A stretch of DNA of 64,000 bases. Origin: Pseudocercospora fijiensis CIRAD86. Lineage: Eukaryota; Ascomycota; Dothideomycetes; Mycosphaerellales; Mycosphaerellaceae. The stretch spans positions 1,327,171 through 1,391,170 of the forward strand of contig NW_006921534.1 of assembly GCF_000340215.1 (NCBI RefSeq), given 5' to 3'. Shown here one piece after another: positions 33,222 through 42,259 of this stretch; positions within the stretch are counted from its first letter, which is position 1, and every line of letters begins with the position of its first letter. The notes below the pieces were generated by a model. That model saw nothing but the letters and a program-made list of their open reading frames with translations, did not search any database and was not told the DNA's origin. Both the position numbers and the translations under genes were made by a program.

Positions 33222-35315
33222 TCAACTCCTAGCCGCTTTGACATTCACCTCAAGAACTTTGACAGCATCTCTGACTTTAGGATCCCAATGCTTCCTCAAC
33301 AACTCGCCCTCCCACGCTGTGCTGGCGAACGGATTACTGCTTTCAACTTCTTCGCTCAGAGCATTAAAGACGCCATCGCCTTTCCTTTCTTCCGTGTACC
33401 AGAGCGCTGCGACTTTCTTGCCGTGAATCTTCGTCACACTTTTCAACAGCTCTAGAACTGCGATCGCAGATTTCTGTGGGACGTGCAGAGATAACGTCAT
33501 GAGCTGTCGAATGTAGGCCGCCACTCTCGCTGGAGGTACGGATTTCGTATTCGTGGGCGGGAGGAGGATGCTTTGTAGGCATCGAAGGAGCAGGACCGTC
33601 GTGGTCGAGACATTGACTTTGTTTGACGCTGTTTGCGGAATTGTGAGGCCATTCGGGTCGTGCAGATGTGATGCTTTTGATGCCGAAAGCTCGATATTTG
33701 GGTCCATGCTGAGTGGGATCAAGGTCTGGTAAAGGTGTTTGACGAAGAATGAGAGATCGAGCGATAGTGCGTTGGCTGATTTCGCGACATCGACTTGGCC
33801 TTGGAGCAGTGCAAAGGCTGTGATGATGCAGAGGAGGGACTCGCGAACGATGTTACGCTGAATGTCATCATCGAGCTCATCGTCGTCCTCTTCTTCGTCC
33901 TCGGTAGGCTGAAGAGCTGCTTCGGCTTCTCGGATGAGATCTTTAAGCACTTCCAGTACATCGCCGAAGAAATCTTGGTTGATGAGATGGCTGTACTTCG
34001 CCAAGCCTTCCAATACAGCTCCCATCAAGTGCTGCACTCGTTCCTTGAGAATGCGGAAATATGCCACGAAAACCAGCTTGAGCGTCTCAGCTTGATTCTT
34101 ATCGCGCTCTTCGTAGGATACTGCCGCATCTGCCTCCTTCAATTCCTTCTCGACCTGTTTCCGTTCCTTCATCACCTTTCGTTCGCGCTTCGTCCGGAAC
34201 TCCTTTTTCTGCTTTGGCTTCTTGCCATTCGTCTGTTCGTCTTGATCCTTGTCGACGTGATTTGGAGCAGCCTTGTGGGCAAATTCGCCCAGCAGTCGCA
34301 GGTGCAGAAACGTGTTTAGCACACCTTCATGAATGGCATAATTCTTCGTCTTCATCATCTTCGTCAATTGAGTCACCACATCGAGCGATACATGGCCTTC
34401 GTCGTCTTCTTGAAAAAGCTTCTCGATCGACTCTTTGCACTTGACAAAGTCGGCGTCAACGTTTCTCGCACCTAGCTTCTTGACCAGAATTCCAATGAGA
34501 TCTCCACGATTGTTGAAATGCGGCACCGTGTTCAGCAGAGTGCATGCGCAAGAAATTGCCACACTTGCCAGACCGCTTGCTGATTTCTGGTCCAAAGTCT
34601 TGCTCGCCTTTGCGACTGCTAGGCTGGACAGTGTCGAAATGTAGTCTTTATAGCCATGCAGCAGACCTTGTTCAAAGGTTCTCAATCTCTTCACATCTTT
34701 TGACACTTTTGCTTCTCGGTCCTTCTCGCCCAAAGGTCTTATGCGATATCCCGGAATTATGTCCTTGAACACTGCGAGCTGTGTCGCCAATGCCAGCTTC
34801 TTGACTGTGACATTGTCTGATTGCGTATACTCTGCCAATGCTCCCAATTGACCAATATGCTCTTCTGGATCTTCACTCAACGACTGCGCTAGACGTGCCA
34901 ATTCTTCCTTGGCGAGCCGTATCTCCTCCTTCGGTGGTAATCGAGGCTTCTTTGGTTTCTGCTCTTTTGGTTGCATATCTGCTACAACCCCGCTGTCCGC
35001 GTCTTCGTCACTGGCCAAAAAGCTGCCGGCATCATCTTCTTGCTCCGGCTCAACATCTGCTCGCGGATTCTCCACCACGCGACCATCGGCAGTCTTGATG
35101 GCAAGTTTGTCCTGCTTCTTATCCTTCTTTTTCCTGTTCGCCAAACGCTGCGCATAGTCTGCCTCAAGATCATAGCTCGCAAAGCCCGGAACTGATGCCC
35201 CATCTTCAGACGGACTCAGCCTCCTCTTCTTGGCCGCGCGCTCGGCCATGCTTTGTGATATCGTTGCTGCGGCATCTCGGAGCAGAGTTGCGATCAACTT
35301 TTTCCAGATCGACAT
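33222..35315 (-). CDS. NOC3: Nucleolar complex-associated protein 3 (NOC3)
   Basis: 697-aa frame from ATG 35315; the frame stays open a little upstream but with no earlier ATG. A basic N-terminus (MAERAAKKRRLSPSE) and Lys-rich acidic linker precede ELARLAQSLSEDPEEHIGQL and IIPGYRIRPL, typical of the NOC3 domain. A helical-repeat region continues with a second acidic patch (TEDEEEDDDELDDD, about residues 470-485) and a C-terminal CBF/Mak21-type region ending KVLEVNVKAARS. NOC3 works with NOC2 in the nucleolus and nucleus in maturation and export of pre-60S particles, and has been linked to replication origins in yeast. It is intronless and intact. It shares a 108-bp divergent promoter with NIP7. 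Confidence 0.93.
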   Translation of the reverse strand: MSIWKKLIATLLRDAAATISQSMAERAAKKRRLSPSEDGASVPGFASYDLEADYAQRLANRKKKDKKQDKLAIKTADGRVVENPRADVEPEQEDDAGSFLASDEDADSGVVADMQPKEQKPKKPRLPPKEEIRLAKEELARLAQSLSEDPEEHIGQLGALAEYTQSDNVTVKKLALATQLAVFKDIIPGYRIRPLGEKDREAKVSKDVKRLRTFEQGLLHGYKDYISTLSSLAVAKASKTLDQKSASGLASVAISCACTLLNTVPHFNNRGDLIGILVKKLGARNVDADFVKCKESIEKLFQEDDEGHVSLDVVTQLTKMMKTKNYAIHEGVLNTFLHLRLLGEFAHKAAPNHVDKDQDEQTNGKKPKQKKEFRTKRERKVMKERKQVEKELKEADAAVSYEERDKNQAETLKLVFVAYFRILKERVQHLMGAVLEGLAKYSHLINQDFFGDVLEVLKDLIREAEAALQPTEDEEEDDDELDDDIQRNIVRESLLCIITAFALLQGQVDVAKSANALSLDLSFFVKHLYQTLIPLSMDPNIELSASKASHLHDPNGLTIPQTASNKVNVSTTTVLLLRCLQSILLPPTNTKSVPPARVAAYIRQLMTLSLHVPQKSAIAVLELLKSVTKIHGKKVAALWYTEERKGDGVFNALSEEVESSNPFASTAWEGELLRKHWDPKVRDAVKVLEVNVKAARS

Positions 35316-35423
35316 TGCCAAGAGTCTGGGGTTGAACTCTATCTATTACCCTAACTTTTCACATGCAACGAGACTTTTGTCTTGACATTTCTCTCACTCA
35401 TTGCACATAGCTTCCCGCCAACA
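35316..35423. promoter_or_regulatory. Compact bidirectional promoter of NOC3 and NIP7
   Basis: Only 108 bp separate the two start codons. It contains ATTACCCTAAC at about 35345-35355, which has the ACCCTAA core of a telo-box/Tbf1-type site known upstream of ribosome-biogenesis genes in fungi. Whether it is used here is inference. Confidence 0.6.
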
Positions 35424-36050
35424 ATGCGCCCTCTCACCGACACAGAGACGAAGACCCTCTTCGAAAAACTTGCCAACTACACTGGCAAATCGCTCAACAA
35501 CCTCATCACCGAAACTGTCAACACTCCAAACTCGAAATCACCCGACCGCTATGTATTTCGCGTGCAAAAGGATCGCGTCTACTATGTGCGCGAATCGATA
35601 GCAAACCTCGCAGTCTCAGTCGCGCGCGATAGCTTGCTCAGTCTCGGGACATGTTTGGGAAAATTCACGAAGACTGGCAAGTTCAGATTGCACATCACTG
35701 CACTAGATGTGATTGCGCCGCACGCAAGATATAAGGTCTGGGTGAAGCAGAATGGAGAGATGCCATTCTTGTATGGTGGACATGTGGTCAAGGCGCATGT
35801 TGGTAGATGGAGCGAAGATGCGCCTGAACATGCCGGAGCTGTGGTGTTGAGCATGAATGATACGCCGCTGGTGAGTTGAGCATTTGATAGGCCGATCCAT
35901 TTCGGTGTGCTAATGTTTGGCTAGGGATTTGGCGTGACGGCGAGATCTACGGCAGAGGCACGCAAGCTGGATCCGACTGGAATCGTCCTCTTCAGGCAAT
36001 CGGATGTAGGAGAGTATCTGCGTGAGGAGAACACACTTTTCGCAACGTGA
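35424..36050 (+). CDS. NIP7: 60S ribosome biogenesis protein NIP7 (two exons)
   Basis: ATG 35424 gives [19 protein letters not shown], the conserved NIP7 start. Exon 1 ends at 35870; the intron is 54 bp (GTGAGT..GGCTAG, 35871-35924, branch site GCTAATG). Exon 2, 35925-36050, begins [15 protein letters not shown] and ends ENTLFAT, giving 190 aa, close to the usual length of about 180. The N-terminal domain covers residues 1 to about 95. The PUA domain ([19 protein letters not shown], then [14 protein letters not shown]) and the C-terminal [18 protein letters not shown] are complete. NIP7 binds pre-rRNA and is needed for 27S processing and 60S assembly. Confidence 0.95.
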
Positions 36051-36556
36051 GCAGCAAGAGTTCGCAGGATGTGCAGAAAGACTCGAACTTCATGGCCGTC
36101 TTGAGAAGATTTTCATCATCAGGGAATGATCCAACCCTGCATCAAAGGGAAGGACATCGAGCACGGTTGTGCAGGCCTCATAGTTCGGCGCAGCAGTCAT
36201 GTAGCTTGGCCTGCCCATTCATACGGCACTCAACAACCTGAGATGACTCTGGGATGATAGAGAGCGCCGGACAGGACGTACGGCAATTGACGTGGTCACA
36301 TGAGCAGTGTACGACCAAAATGATGCACTGCTAGAACGCTTGCCAGGGGAAGAAGAGGAGGGAGGGAATGCGAGCGCGAAGATCGATGCTGCCGAGACAC
36401 AATCTGGCCCGAAAGCCTTGAAGCAGATTTCCACCCAATTCTATCTCTTCGAAATCGTTCCAACCACTTCTCGATCATATCCATTGGCTGTCCGCACCTG
36501 TACCTCTTTATCACAACGAAGCTGTCCCACTTCTAGACTGTTTAAGACTTATTAGT

Positions 36557-36660
36557 GCGAAATTCCGTGACTCGGTCCGTCACCAGGTCGCTGGAAGCAC
36601 CAGATCCGCCCTGGATTCCTTGATTGCTGCATACTTCGCAGAAAGGCAGTCGGCTTGTGG
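36557..36660 (+). repeat. Imperfect direct repeat, copy 1
   Basis: About 85 percent similar to copy 2 located 223 bp downstream. In the same relative frame both copies encode FRDSxRHQVxGSTxxALDxLIAA; copy 1 then reads on through a Cys-rich stretch (ACGPCENERC). Confidence 0.75.
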
Positions 36661-36779
36661 CCCATGTGAGAATGAAAGATGCCCTGACACGCCCAGCTTT
36701 GGAATCTCACCTATGCTGCCATGAGGCGAGTTTTGACAGAAGATTATTTCCACGGCGCGCGTTGCTCCGGGCTCTTTCG

Positions 36780-36883
36780 GCGAATTTCCGTGACTCGGAC
36801 CGTCACCAAGTCACTGGAAGCACCAAAACCGCACTGGATGCCTTGATTGCTGCATAGTCCGCGGAGAGGCAGTCCGCTTGTGG
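36780..36883 (+). repeat. Imperfect direct repeat, copy 2
   Basis: Second copy of the segment at 36557-36660. Here the shared peptide is cut by a TAG right after LIAA (TAC in copy 1 is TAG here). Confidence 0.75.
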
Positions 36884-36962
36884 CTTCCCCAGAGTAGCTT
36901 CAAGAGGACCCGTCTTCATTCTGAAGAACCTTTAAGCCTCAGAAAGTCGAAAATGCAAAAAG

Positions 36963-37790
36963 GTGGGTGCGCATCTTCGTTGCTTGATCGTAGCAGACAA
37001 GAGCGAATTGGTAGATGACTTCGCCGCAAGAGTCGCGGATTTCCCAAGGCAATTGAAAGCAGAGCTCGAACTTCGAAACGAAAAGCTGCAGGACGAGACT
37101 TCGCCTTTGCATCAACTGTCACCAGAAATGCGCAATGTCATCTACCGCTTAGTCCTCGTTGAAACAGATCCGATCGATATTACCACCACCACCACAGGCG
37201 AGCCAGGATTGTTGAGAAGCTGCTGGAAATTCCGCAATGAGGCAGCAAAGATATACTACCGAGAGAATTCGTTTCACATCACGGTCCAAGATTGTGCCGC
37301 TCAGACTCTCATTGCTTGGTCAGGCGCTTCGAAGCTTCACCGATATGCGAGACTCTTGGTCTCGCTGACTGGCGCACCGAATTGGGACAATCTGAAGCAA
37401 TGAATGCAAGCGATCTTTGAGCGAGACTATATAAGTTTACCAGTGTATGTACCACAGCCTGGACAGAATGGCCCAATGGTGGGGATGAGACGAGCAGTTG
37501 GGCAGGCATTTCGAACGATTATGAACTGGAAGTCGAAGCAGAATTTGGATTGGAATACGGCTAGCAAGATGCTTGCCGAAACGAGAGATATGATGGCTAT
37601 TGTGGATGATCGCTGGAGCCAGTGGCGAGTCGAAATCGAATTTAAGATCACGTGCCATCGTGTCATTTCTGCCAAGCATCCAGGCAGGCAGTCGCGTGTC
37701 GATCCAACGTCACTTCTTGACATCGACGTTCATCCATCGATGTTCTCCTGCCTCGTAAGTAAATTGTACAGTAGCTATCGAGCGTCGTAA
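36963..37790 (+). pseudogene. 2EXR/F-box-like gene interrupted by one in-frame TGA
   Basis: The plus frame from about 36963 contains SPLHQLSPEMRNVIYRLVL, typical of the N-terminal motif of fungal 2EXR and F-box-like proteins, then GLLRSCWKFRNEAAKIYYREN, the usual second block. The frame stops at TGA 37401-37403, and the next codon is ATG in the same frame, after which 128 further codons stay open to 37790 with native codon use. This suggests one gene of about 270 aa broken by a single stop, or a recently dead copy. No ATG precedes the motif in frame (GTG at 36963, TAA just upstream), so the 5' end is also missing or lies in an upstream exon. The function of the family is unknown. Confidence 0.6.
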
Positions 37791-37898
37791 CATTGCAAGC
37801 TGGCACGCAGTCTACGATCACTCAGTTCTGTTCTTGCTTTGAAGTCGACCAGGCCCGCATCTCTACCTTGCTTTGGAATCCACCGTGAATACTTCAAA

Positions 37899-39139
37899 AT
37901 GTCTTTGAGACGATCGACTCGTGTACAAACAAAGCCGGGCACGGAACATGTCGTTCCAGACGAGGTCACTGTTTCTAAAATTGCGGCGAAGAAACGTGGT
38001 CGCAAGAGCACAGGAGATGCAGTCAAATCGGAAACGACAAATGGCGACTTGTCGCAAGCAGAGCTGGACTCCCAGACAATGCCTCCGCCTTCAACACCAG
38101 CAAATAAGCGAAGGAAGACTGCACAAGCAGCTGTCACGACACCAGTACCTTTCACACCTACGCCATCTGCCATCGGACTGATGACCAGCACCAGCAATCT
38201 GCGACAGAATTACAGCACAGGAGACATCGACGACGCTTCGCCTCCACCAACAAGACCAGCCGAACCTCATCATACAAATGCGACACTTGTCACGCCCGGA
38301 GGGACTCAGGTCCCACCAACATATTCGAACTTTGAAGACTCGCCTTCCAAGAAACCAACAACGACCACGAAAACGATCCTGGACGATGCCTGCAAACATC
38401 TCATTTCAGTCGACGAAAAGCTCAGGCCTGTGATCGAGAAGCATTACTGTCGCATATTCAGTCCAGAAGGTTTAGCTGAGCAAATCGATCCTTTCCGGAG
38501 CTTGACAAGCGGGATTATGGCCCAGCAAGTTTCCGGTGCAGCAGCGAAAAGCATTAAGAACAAATTCATCAGCCTTTTCCCAGCAGAGGCATGTCCGAAT
38601 GGCTTTCCGCCTCCAAGTATCGTAGCCAAGACTGATATTGCGACATTGAGAACGGCCGGTCTCAGCCAGCGGAAGGCAGAATACATCCAAGGCCTGGCGC
38701 AGAAATTTCATTCCGGGGAGCTTTCCGCGAAAATGCTAATGGAGGGTTCCGACGAGGAAGTCATGGAGAAGCTCGTAGCTGTTCGTGGCCTCGGAGCTTG
38801 GAGTGTAGAGATGTTTATGTGCTTCGGTCTAAAGCGTATGGATATCTTCAGCACCGGCGATCTTGGTGTGCAAAGAGGCATGTCAGCATTTGTAGGACGA
38901 GATGTCGCTAAGCTGAAAGCGAAGGGTGGTGGCAAATGGAAGTATATGAGTGAGAAGGATATGTTGGAGATTAGCGAGAAGTTCAGACCCTATAGGTGCG
39001 TAGCATTCGACTCCGAGGAGAGGAAGCGATCCTGTGCTGACAGATCTTCAGGAGCTTGTTCATGTGGTACATGTGGCGGATAGAGGATGTGAATGTTGAT
39101 GCTGTACAGGACAATGCGGAGAGACCTGTTGATGCGTAG
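37899..39139 (+). CDS. MAG1: DNA-3-methyladenine glycosylase, AlkA/MAG1 type (two exons)
   Basis: ATG 37899 begins MSLRRSTRVQTKPG. Exon 1 ends at 38995 inside an Arg codon; the intron is 56 bp (GTGCGT..TTCAG, 38996-39051, branch site GCTGAC). Exon 2, 39052-39139, adds SLFMWYMWRIEDVN and a short tail, giving 394 aa. About 170 N-terminal residues are Pro/Thr/Lys-rich and disordered with nuclear-type basic clusters. The HhH-GPD fold follows: ITSGIMAQQVSG-like helix, the helix-hairpin-helix VRGLGAWSVEM (about residues 295-305) and the catalytic Asp321 in GDLGVQRG. The enzyme removes alkylated purines from DNA in base excision repair. It is longer than yeast MAG1 because of the N-terminal tail. 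It is convergent with GET1. Confidence 0.93.
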
Positions 39140-39413
39140 ATGCGCGTTTCGCTGCTGAGGATAACAGGACGTTCATCATGTGCGGCATCAGCTGTTCACG
39201 GGTACTGGCGTACTGTAATTTTTACCGTGTTGTTGTGTGTGTTCGAAAAGCTGTGCGCGAAATCAGCAGAAACAAGCTCGTCGCTTCCATTTCGTGGAAG
39301 CATGTCTGGGCAAGCATGAGGAAACAGAAAACTCCCGGGCTGCGATTTGCGGATCACAAGACTGAAACGCTGCTTTCATGGTGCATATGTAGTCAGGCCT
39401 GTAGACCGCCTTC

Positions 39414-40164
39414 TCAAAGCTCTTTCTTGCTCCCTTCTGACGTAGAGGCACTTATAGGAGCCATCTTGACCTTTTCCCCTTCATTCGCACCAGTCTGAAC
39501 TTTTCCCTGCTGCAGTGTCCAAAGCGCAATGATGCCTTCGCTAACCATACCGATAACGCTGCCACATGCAATTGCCCAGACATTGACGCTGATGCTTCCT
39601 AAAGGTGCTCGCGGGAAGGAAAGCAGCCACTCAGCGTGGTACGGTACCCATCCCGTCGGTAGCCAGAACATAGGTTGCTTCGCATACCAGCTGTTGAGGA
39701 AGAAGTTGAAGCCCTGAGTTCCTAGCCAGCGAAGCTTGGAGACAATGCTGTCGAAGGTGGAGCGGAAGGCCTGCTGGTCGCGAGCTGAAATTTGTCAGTA
39801 CGCGCCGCATTCGTATAGATTTATGTTTGCAATCGCACATTCTTTCTCATACTTCTCCTTCGCCTTGTCATGTTGCCTCCTCAGCCTAGCCCATTTCGCG
39901 AAGTCGTCTTGCGCAGATACTGCGTTTAGCTCCCGCTTCAGTTTGACAACCTCTCTCTTGAGCTTCGCATTTTCCTTGTCTTGTTTCGCTTGCTTGCTGG
40001 GCAAGAGTGTGAAAAACCACCAGGCCTGGTCCTAAGTTAGCTTTTGCCTGACTTCTACTCCCTCACATCATTATTACTATATCGTTGACGGCCTGGGCGC
40101 CGATCGAGCTGATCAGGTTCAGCAATAGCTGCACCACAAATATGAGCAGTATGACCGAAGGCAT
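39414..40164 (-). CDS. GET1: GET1, ER receptor subunit for tail-anchored proteins (three exons)
   Basis: Exon 1 (40164-40078) encodes MPSVILLIFVVQLLLNLISS, the first membrane helix. A 46-bp intron (40077-40032, GTAATA..TTAG) follows. Exon 2 (40031-39839) begins DQAWWFFTLLPS and carries the cytosolic coiled coil that binds GET3, including ELNAVSAQDDFAKWARLRRQHDK. A second intron of 54 bp (39838-39785) leads to exon 3 (39784-39414) with RSTFDSIVSKLRW, WLPTGWVPYHAEWLLSFP and the third helix. The total is 216 aa, normal for the family. GET1 with GET2 inserts tail-anchored proteins delivered by GET3 into the ER. The first intron has a very short branch-to-acceptor distance, so its exact boundary is the least certain part. 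Confidence 0.9.
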
Positions 40165-40481
40165 TGCGAAAGACTTGTCGGCGTTCGATTCGGAGGTTTG
40201 GCGCTCGAGCGCTGGATCATATGCCGTGTTGCCGTCTCTGTACAGGCCTCGGTGTGTGGCACTGTGTGCCTGTATGCCTATTGCATGGAGTTGTAGGCTA
40301 ACGAGTCATCGTGGTTTGTGAGAGGATGTGGTTGTTTTCTTGACTCGTGTGCAAGTTCGCGATCTGCATGTGACGTCGCCGTCAACCCCTGCAAGACCAC
40401 CCCACGACCTCGAGCACTCTGCAGTGCTCCTCCTGAGCTTTTGTTCCTGAATAATCACAACACATTCAATGGTCATACACA
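40165..40481. promoter_or_regulatory. Divergent promoter region of GET1 and ECT1
   Basis: 317 bp between the two start codons, with native composition. No specific site is recognised. Confidence 0.5.
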
Positions 40482-41956
40482 ATGCCTCCCAAAATCGACC
40501 CTGATGTCGGCTGTGTCATACCAGAGCCAGGTGAATGGCCGGTGGACCCTCAGGAAGACATTCCAATCAAAGAAGATCGATTGTGGATTGATGGCTGCTT
40601 CGACTTCTTCCATCACGGTAGTGCTCCCTCAGAACGAAAGACACCTTTCGAAGAACCGATAGCTGAGTACAGCTATGTATTGTAGGCCATGCCGGCGTCA
40701 TGCTCCAGTCACGCCGCTTTGGCGACGAGCTTTGGGTCGGGCTCCATAACGACGAGGAGATCGCAGAGAACAAAGGCCCCACTGTCATGAATCTGGCAGA
40801 GCGTGTAGCTGCTGTGGATGCATGTAGATTCTCCACCAAGTGTGTACCACACGCACCGTATGTGACCTCAATACCATGGATCAGTCATTATGGCTGCAAA
40901 TACGTGACACATGGAGACGATATTACGAGCGACGCGAGCGGGAACGACTGCTATCGATTTGTGAAGAAGGCTGGCAGGATGAAAATTGTGCCGAGAACAC
41001 CAGGCATTAGCACGACTGATTTGGTCGGTCGAATGCTGGAACGTACGAAAGACCACTTCATCAAGAGCCTGATCGACTGCATCAACGGGCAGGAGGGACC
41101 AGGAGATGAAGCGGAACGATTGGAGCAAGCAGAAGAGATGGCGAAGAGAATACGAGAATATGCTGCAGCCCCGAACGGCAAAGACCCATTTGTCGAAGTC
41201 TGGAGCTACAAGCCAGAGCAGCTGCTGAATGGCAGTAGAAATGGTCTACCACCCAGCAGGGCAGCATATACCAAGATCGTTTCGGGTACGCCACCACGAG
41301 CTGGACAGCGGATAGTCTACGTCGACGGCGGCTTTGACCTGTTCTCATCTGGTCACATCGCATTTCTGAAACTTGTCTCGAAACTGGAAGAGGACCATGG
41401 CCATGACAGTGGCTGGTATACCGAAGCTGCCAAGCAAAAGCGGATCTCTGACTCAGGCGAGGACTACCCGCCGGCGTACGTGATAGCTGGTGTACACGAC
41501 GATGAAATTATCAACGCACACCGTGGCGTCAACTATCCGATTATGAATGTGTTCGAGCGAGGACTTTGTGTGGTACAGTGCACATACATTCATGCCGTCA
41601 TTTTCGGAGCCCCGTACAAGCCCACCAAAACGTACCTCGAGAGTCTGTCCGGCAAAGCACCGGATGTAGTATACCATGGACCGACTGCATTCATGCCGCC
41701 GAGCAATCTCGAAGGCGATCCGTATGCAGACGCCAAAGCTCTTGGCATTTTCCACGAAACCGGGAAGCATGACTTTCAGGATGTCAACGCAGAACATATC
41801 GTGAAGCGAATTCTGGCTCGACGTGGCGACTACGAAGAGCGACAGCGAAAGAAAGGCGCGAAAGCTGTTGGTGAAGAAGCTCACCGGCGCCGCGAAGAGT
41901 TGGAGCAAGAAGCGGAACTAGGGAGACAGCGGAAGCTGCAGCGGAGCGTGCAATGA
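40482..41956 (+). CDS. ECT1: Ethanolamine-phosphate cytidylyltransferase (two exons)
   Basis: Exon 1 is 40482-40617, the intron is 68 bp (GTAGTG..TGTAG, 40618-40685), and exon 2 is 40686-41956, giving 468 aa. Splicing joins CFDFFHHG and HAGVMLQSRR, restoring the HxGH nucleotide-binding motif (His44, Gly46, His47). The first domain also has the RTxGISTT-type motif (VPRTPGISTTDL). A second cytidylyltransferase-like domain starts at VDGGFDLFSSGHIAFLKL; its first His is Ser266 and it lacks an ISTT motif, so it looks degenerate, as is normal for one half of this enzyme. The C-terminus is a basic/acidic helix. The reaction makes CDP-ethanolamine from CTP and phosphoethanolamine for phosphatidylethanolamine synthesis at the ER. 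Confidence 0.95.
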
Positions 41957-42140
41957 GGGATTGCATGGTGCGGTGAGATACCCAAATATTGTACAGAGTC
42001 TCTGATCCAGACAGATTCGTATCCAATTGAAACATCGTCATTCTACCACTACGGTGTCCTGTAAGTAAGACCGGGCAATATTGATGAGTATCTATATATC
42101 AGCAACTCCAGGGGTGGCACGGACGTGGCACGGGCCAGTC

Positions 42141-42158
42141 GGAGTTGCTAGCAACTCC
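42141..42158. repeat. Left palindrome of the transposon end
   Basis: Perfect 18-bp palindrome GGAGTTGCTAGCAACTCC. A 16-bp version recurs at 45307-45322. Confidence 0.85.
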
Positions 42159-42259
42159 AGCGCTACTAAGCCCCGCTAAACCTTATACAAATCGTAGTCT
42201 TAGCAAACCTATATCTCTACTGTTCCTAAATTCCTCCTATATTTCCTATTCTATATCGC

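Larger units (their letters stand above)
36051..36952. other. Intergenic region with a duplicated coding-like segment
   Basis: About 900 bp without an intact gene. The pair of imperfect repeats at 36557-36660 and 36780-36883 lies here. Short frames at 36307-36555 (Glu/Gly-rich, then FYLFEIVPTTSR) may be degenerate remnants of a former gene. Confidence 0.45.

Noticed and set aside
37401..37403. Programmed stop-codon readthrough at the TGA in the 2EXR-type gene
   Set aside because: The following bases (ATGCAA) do not match a known strong readthrough context such as TGA CTA, and the 5' end of the gene is also defective, so decay is simpler.
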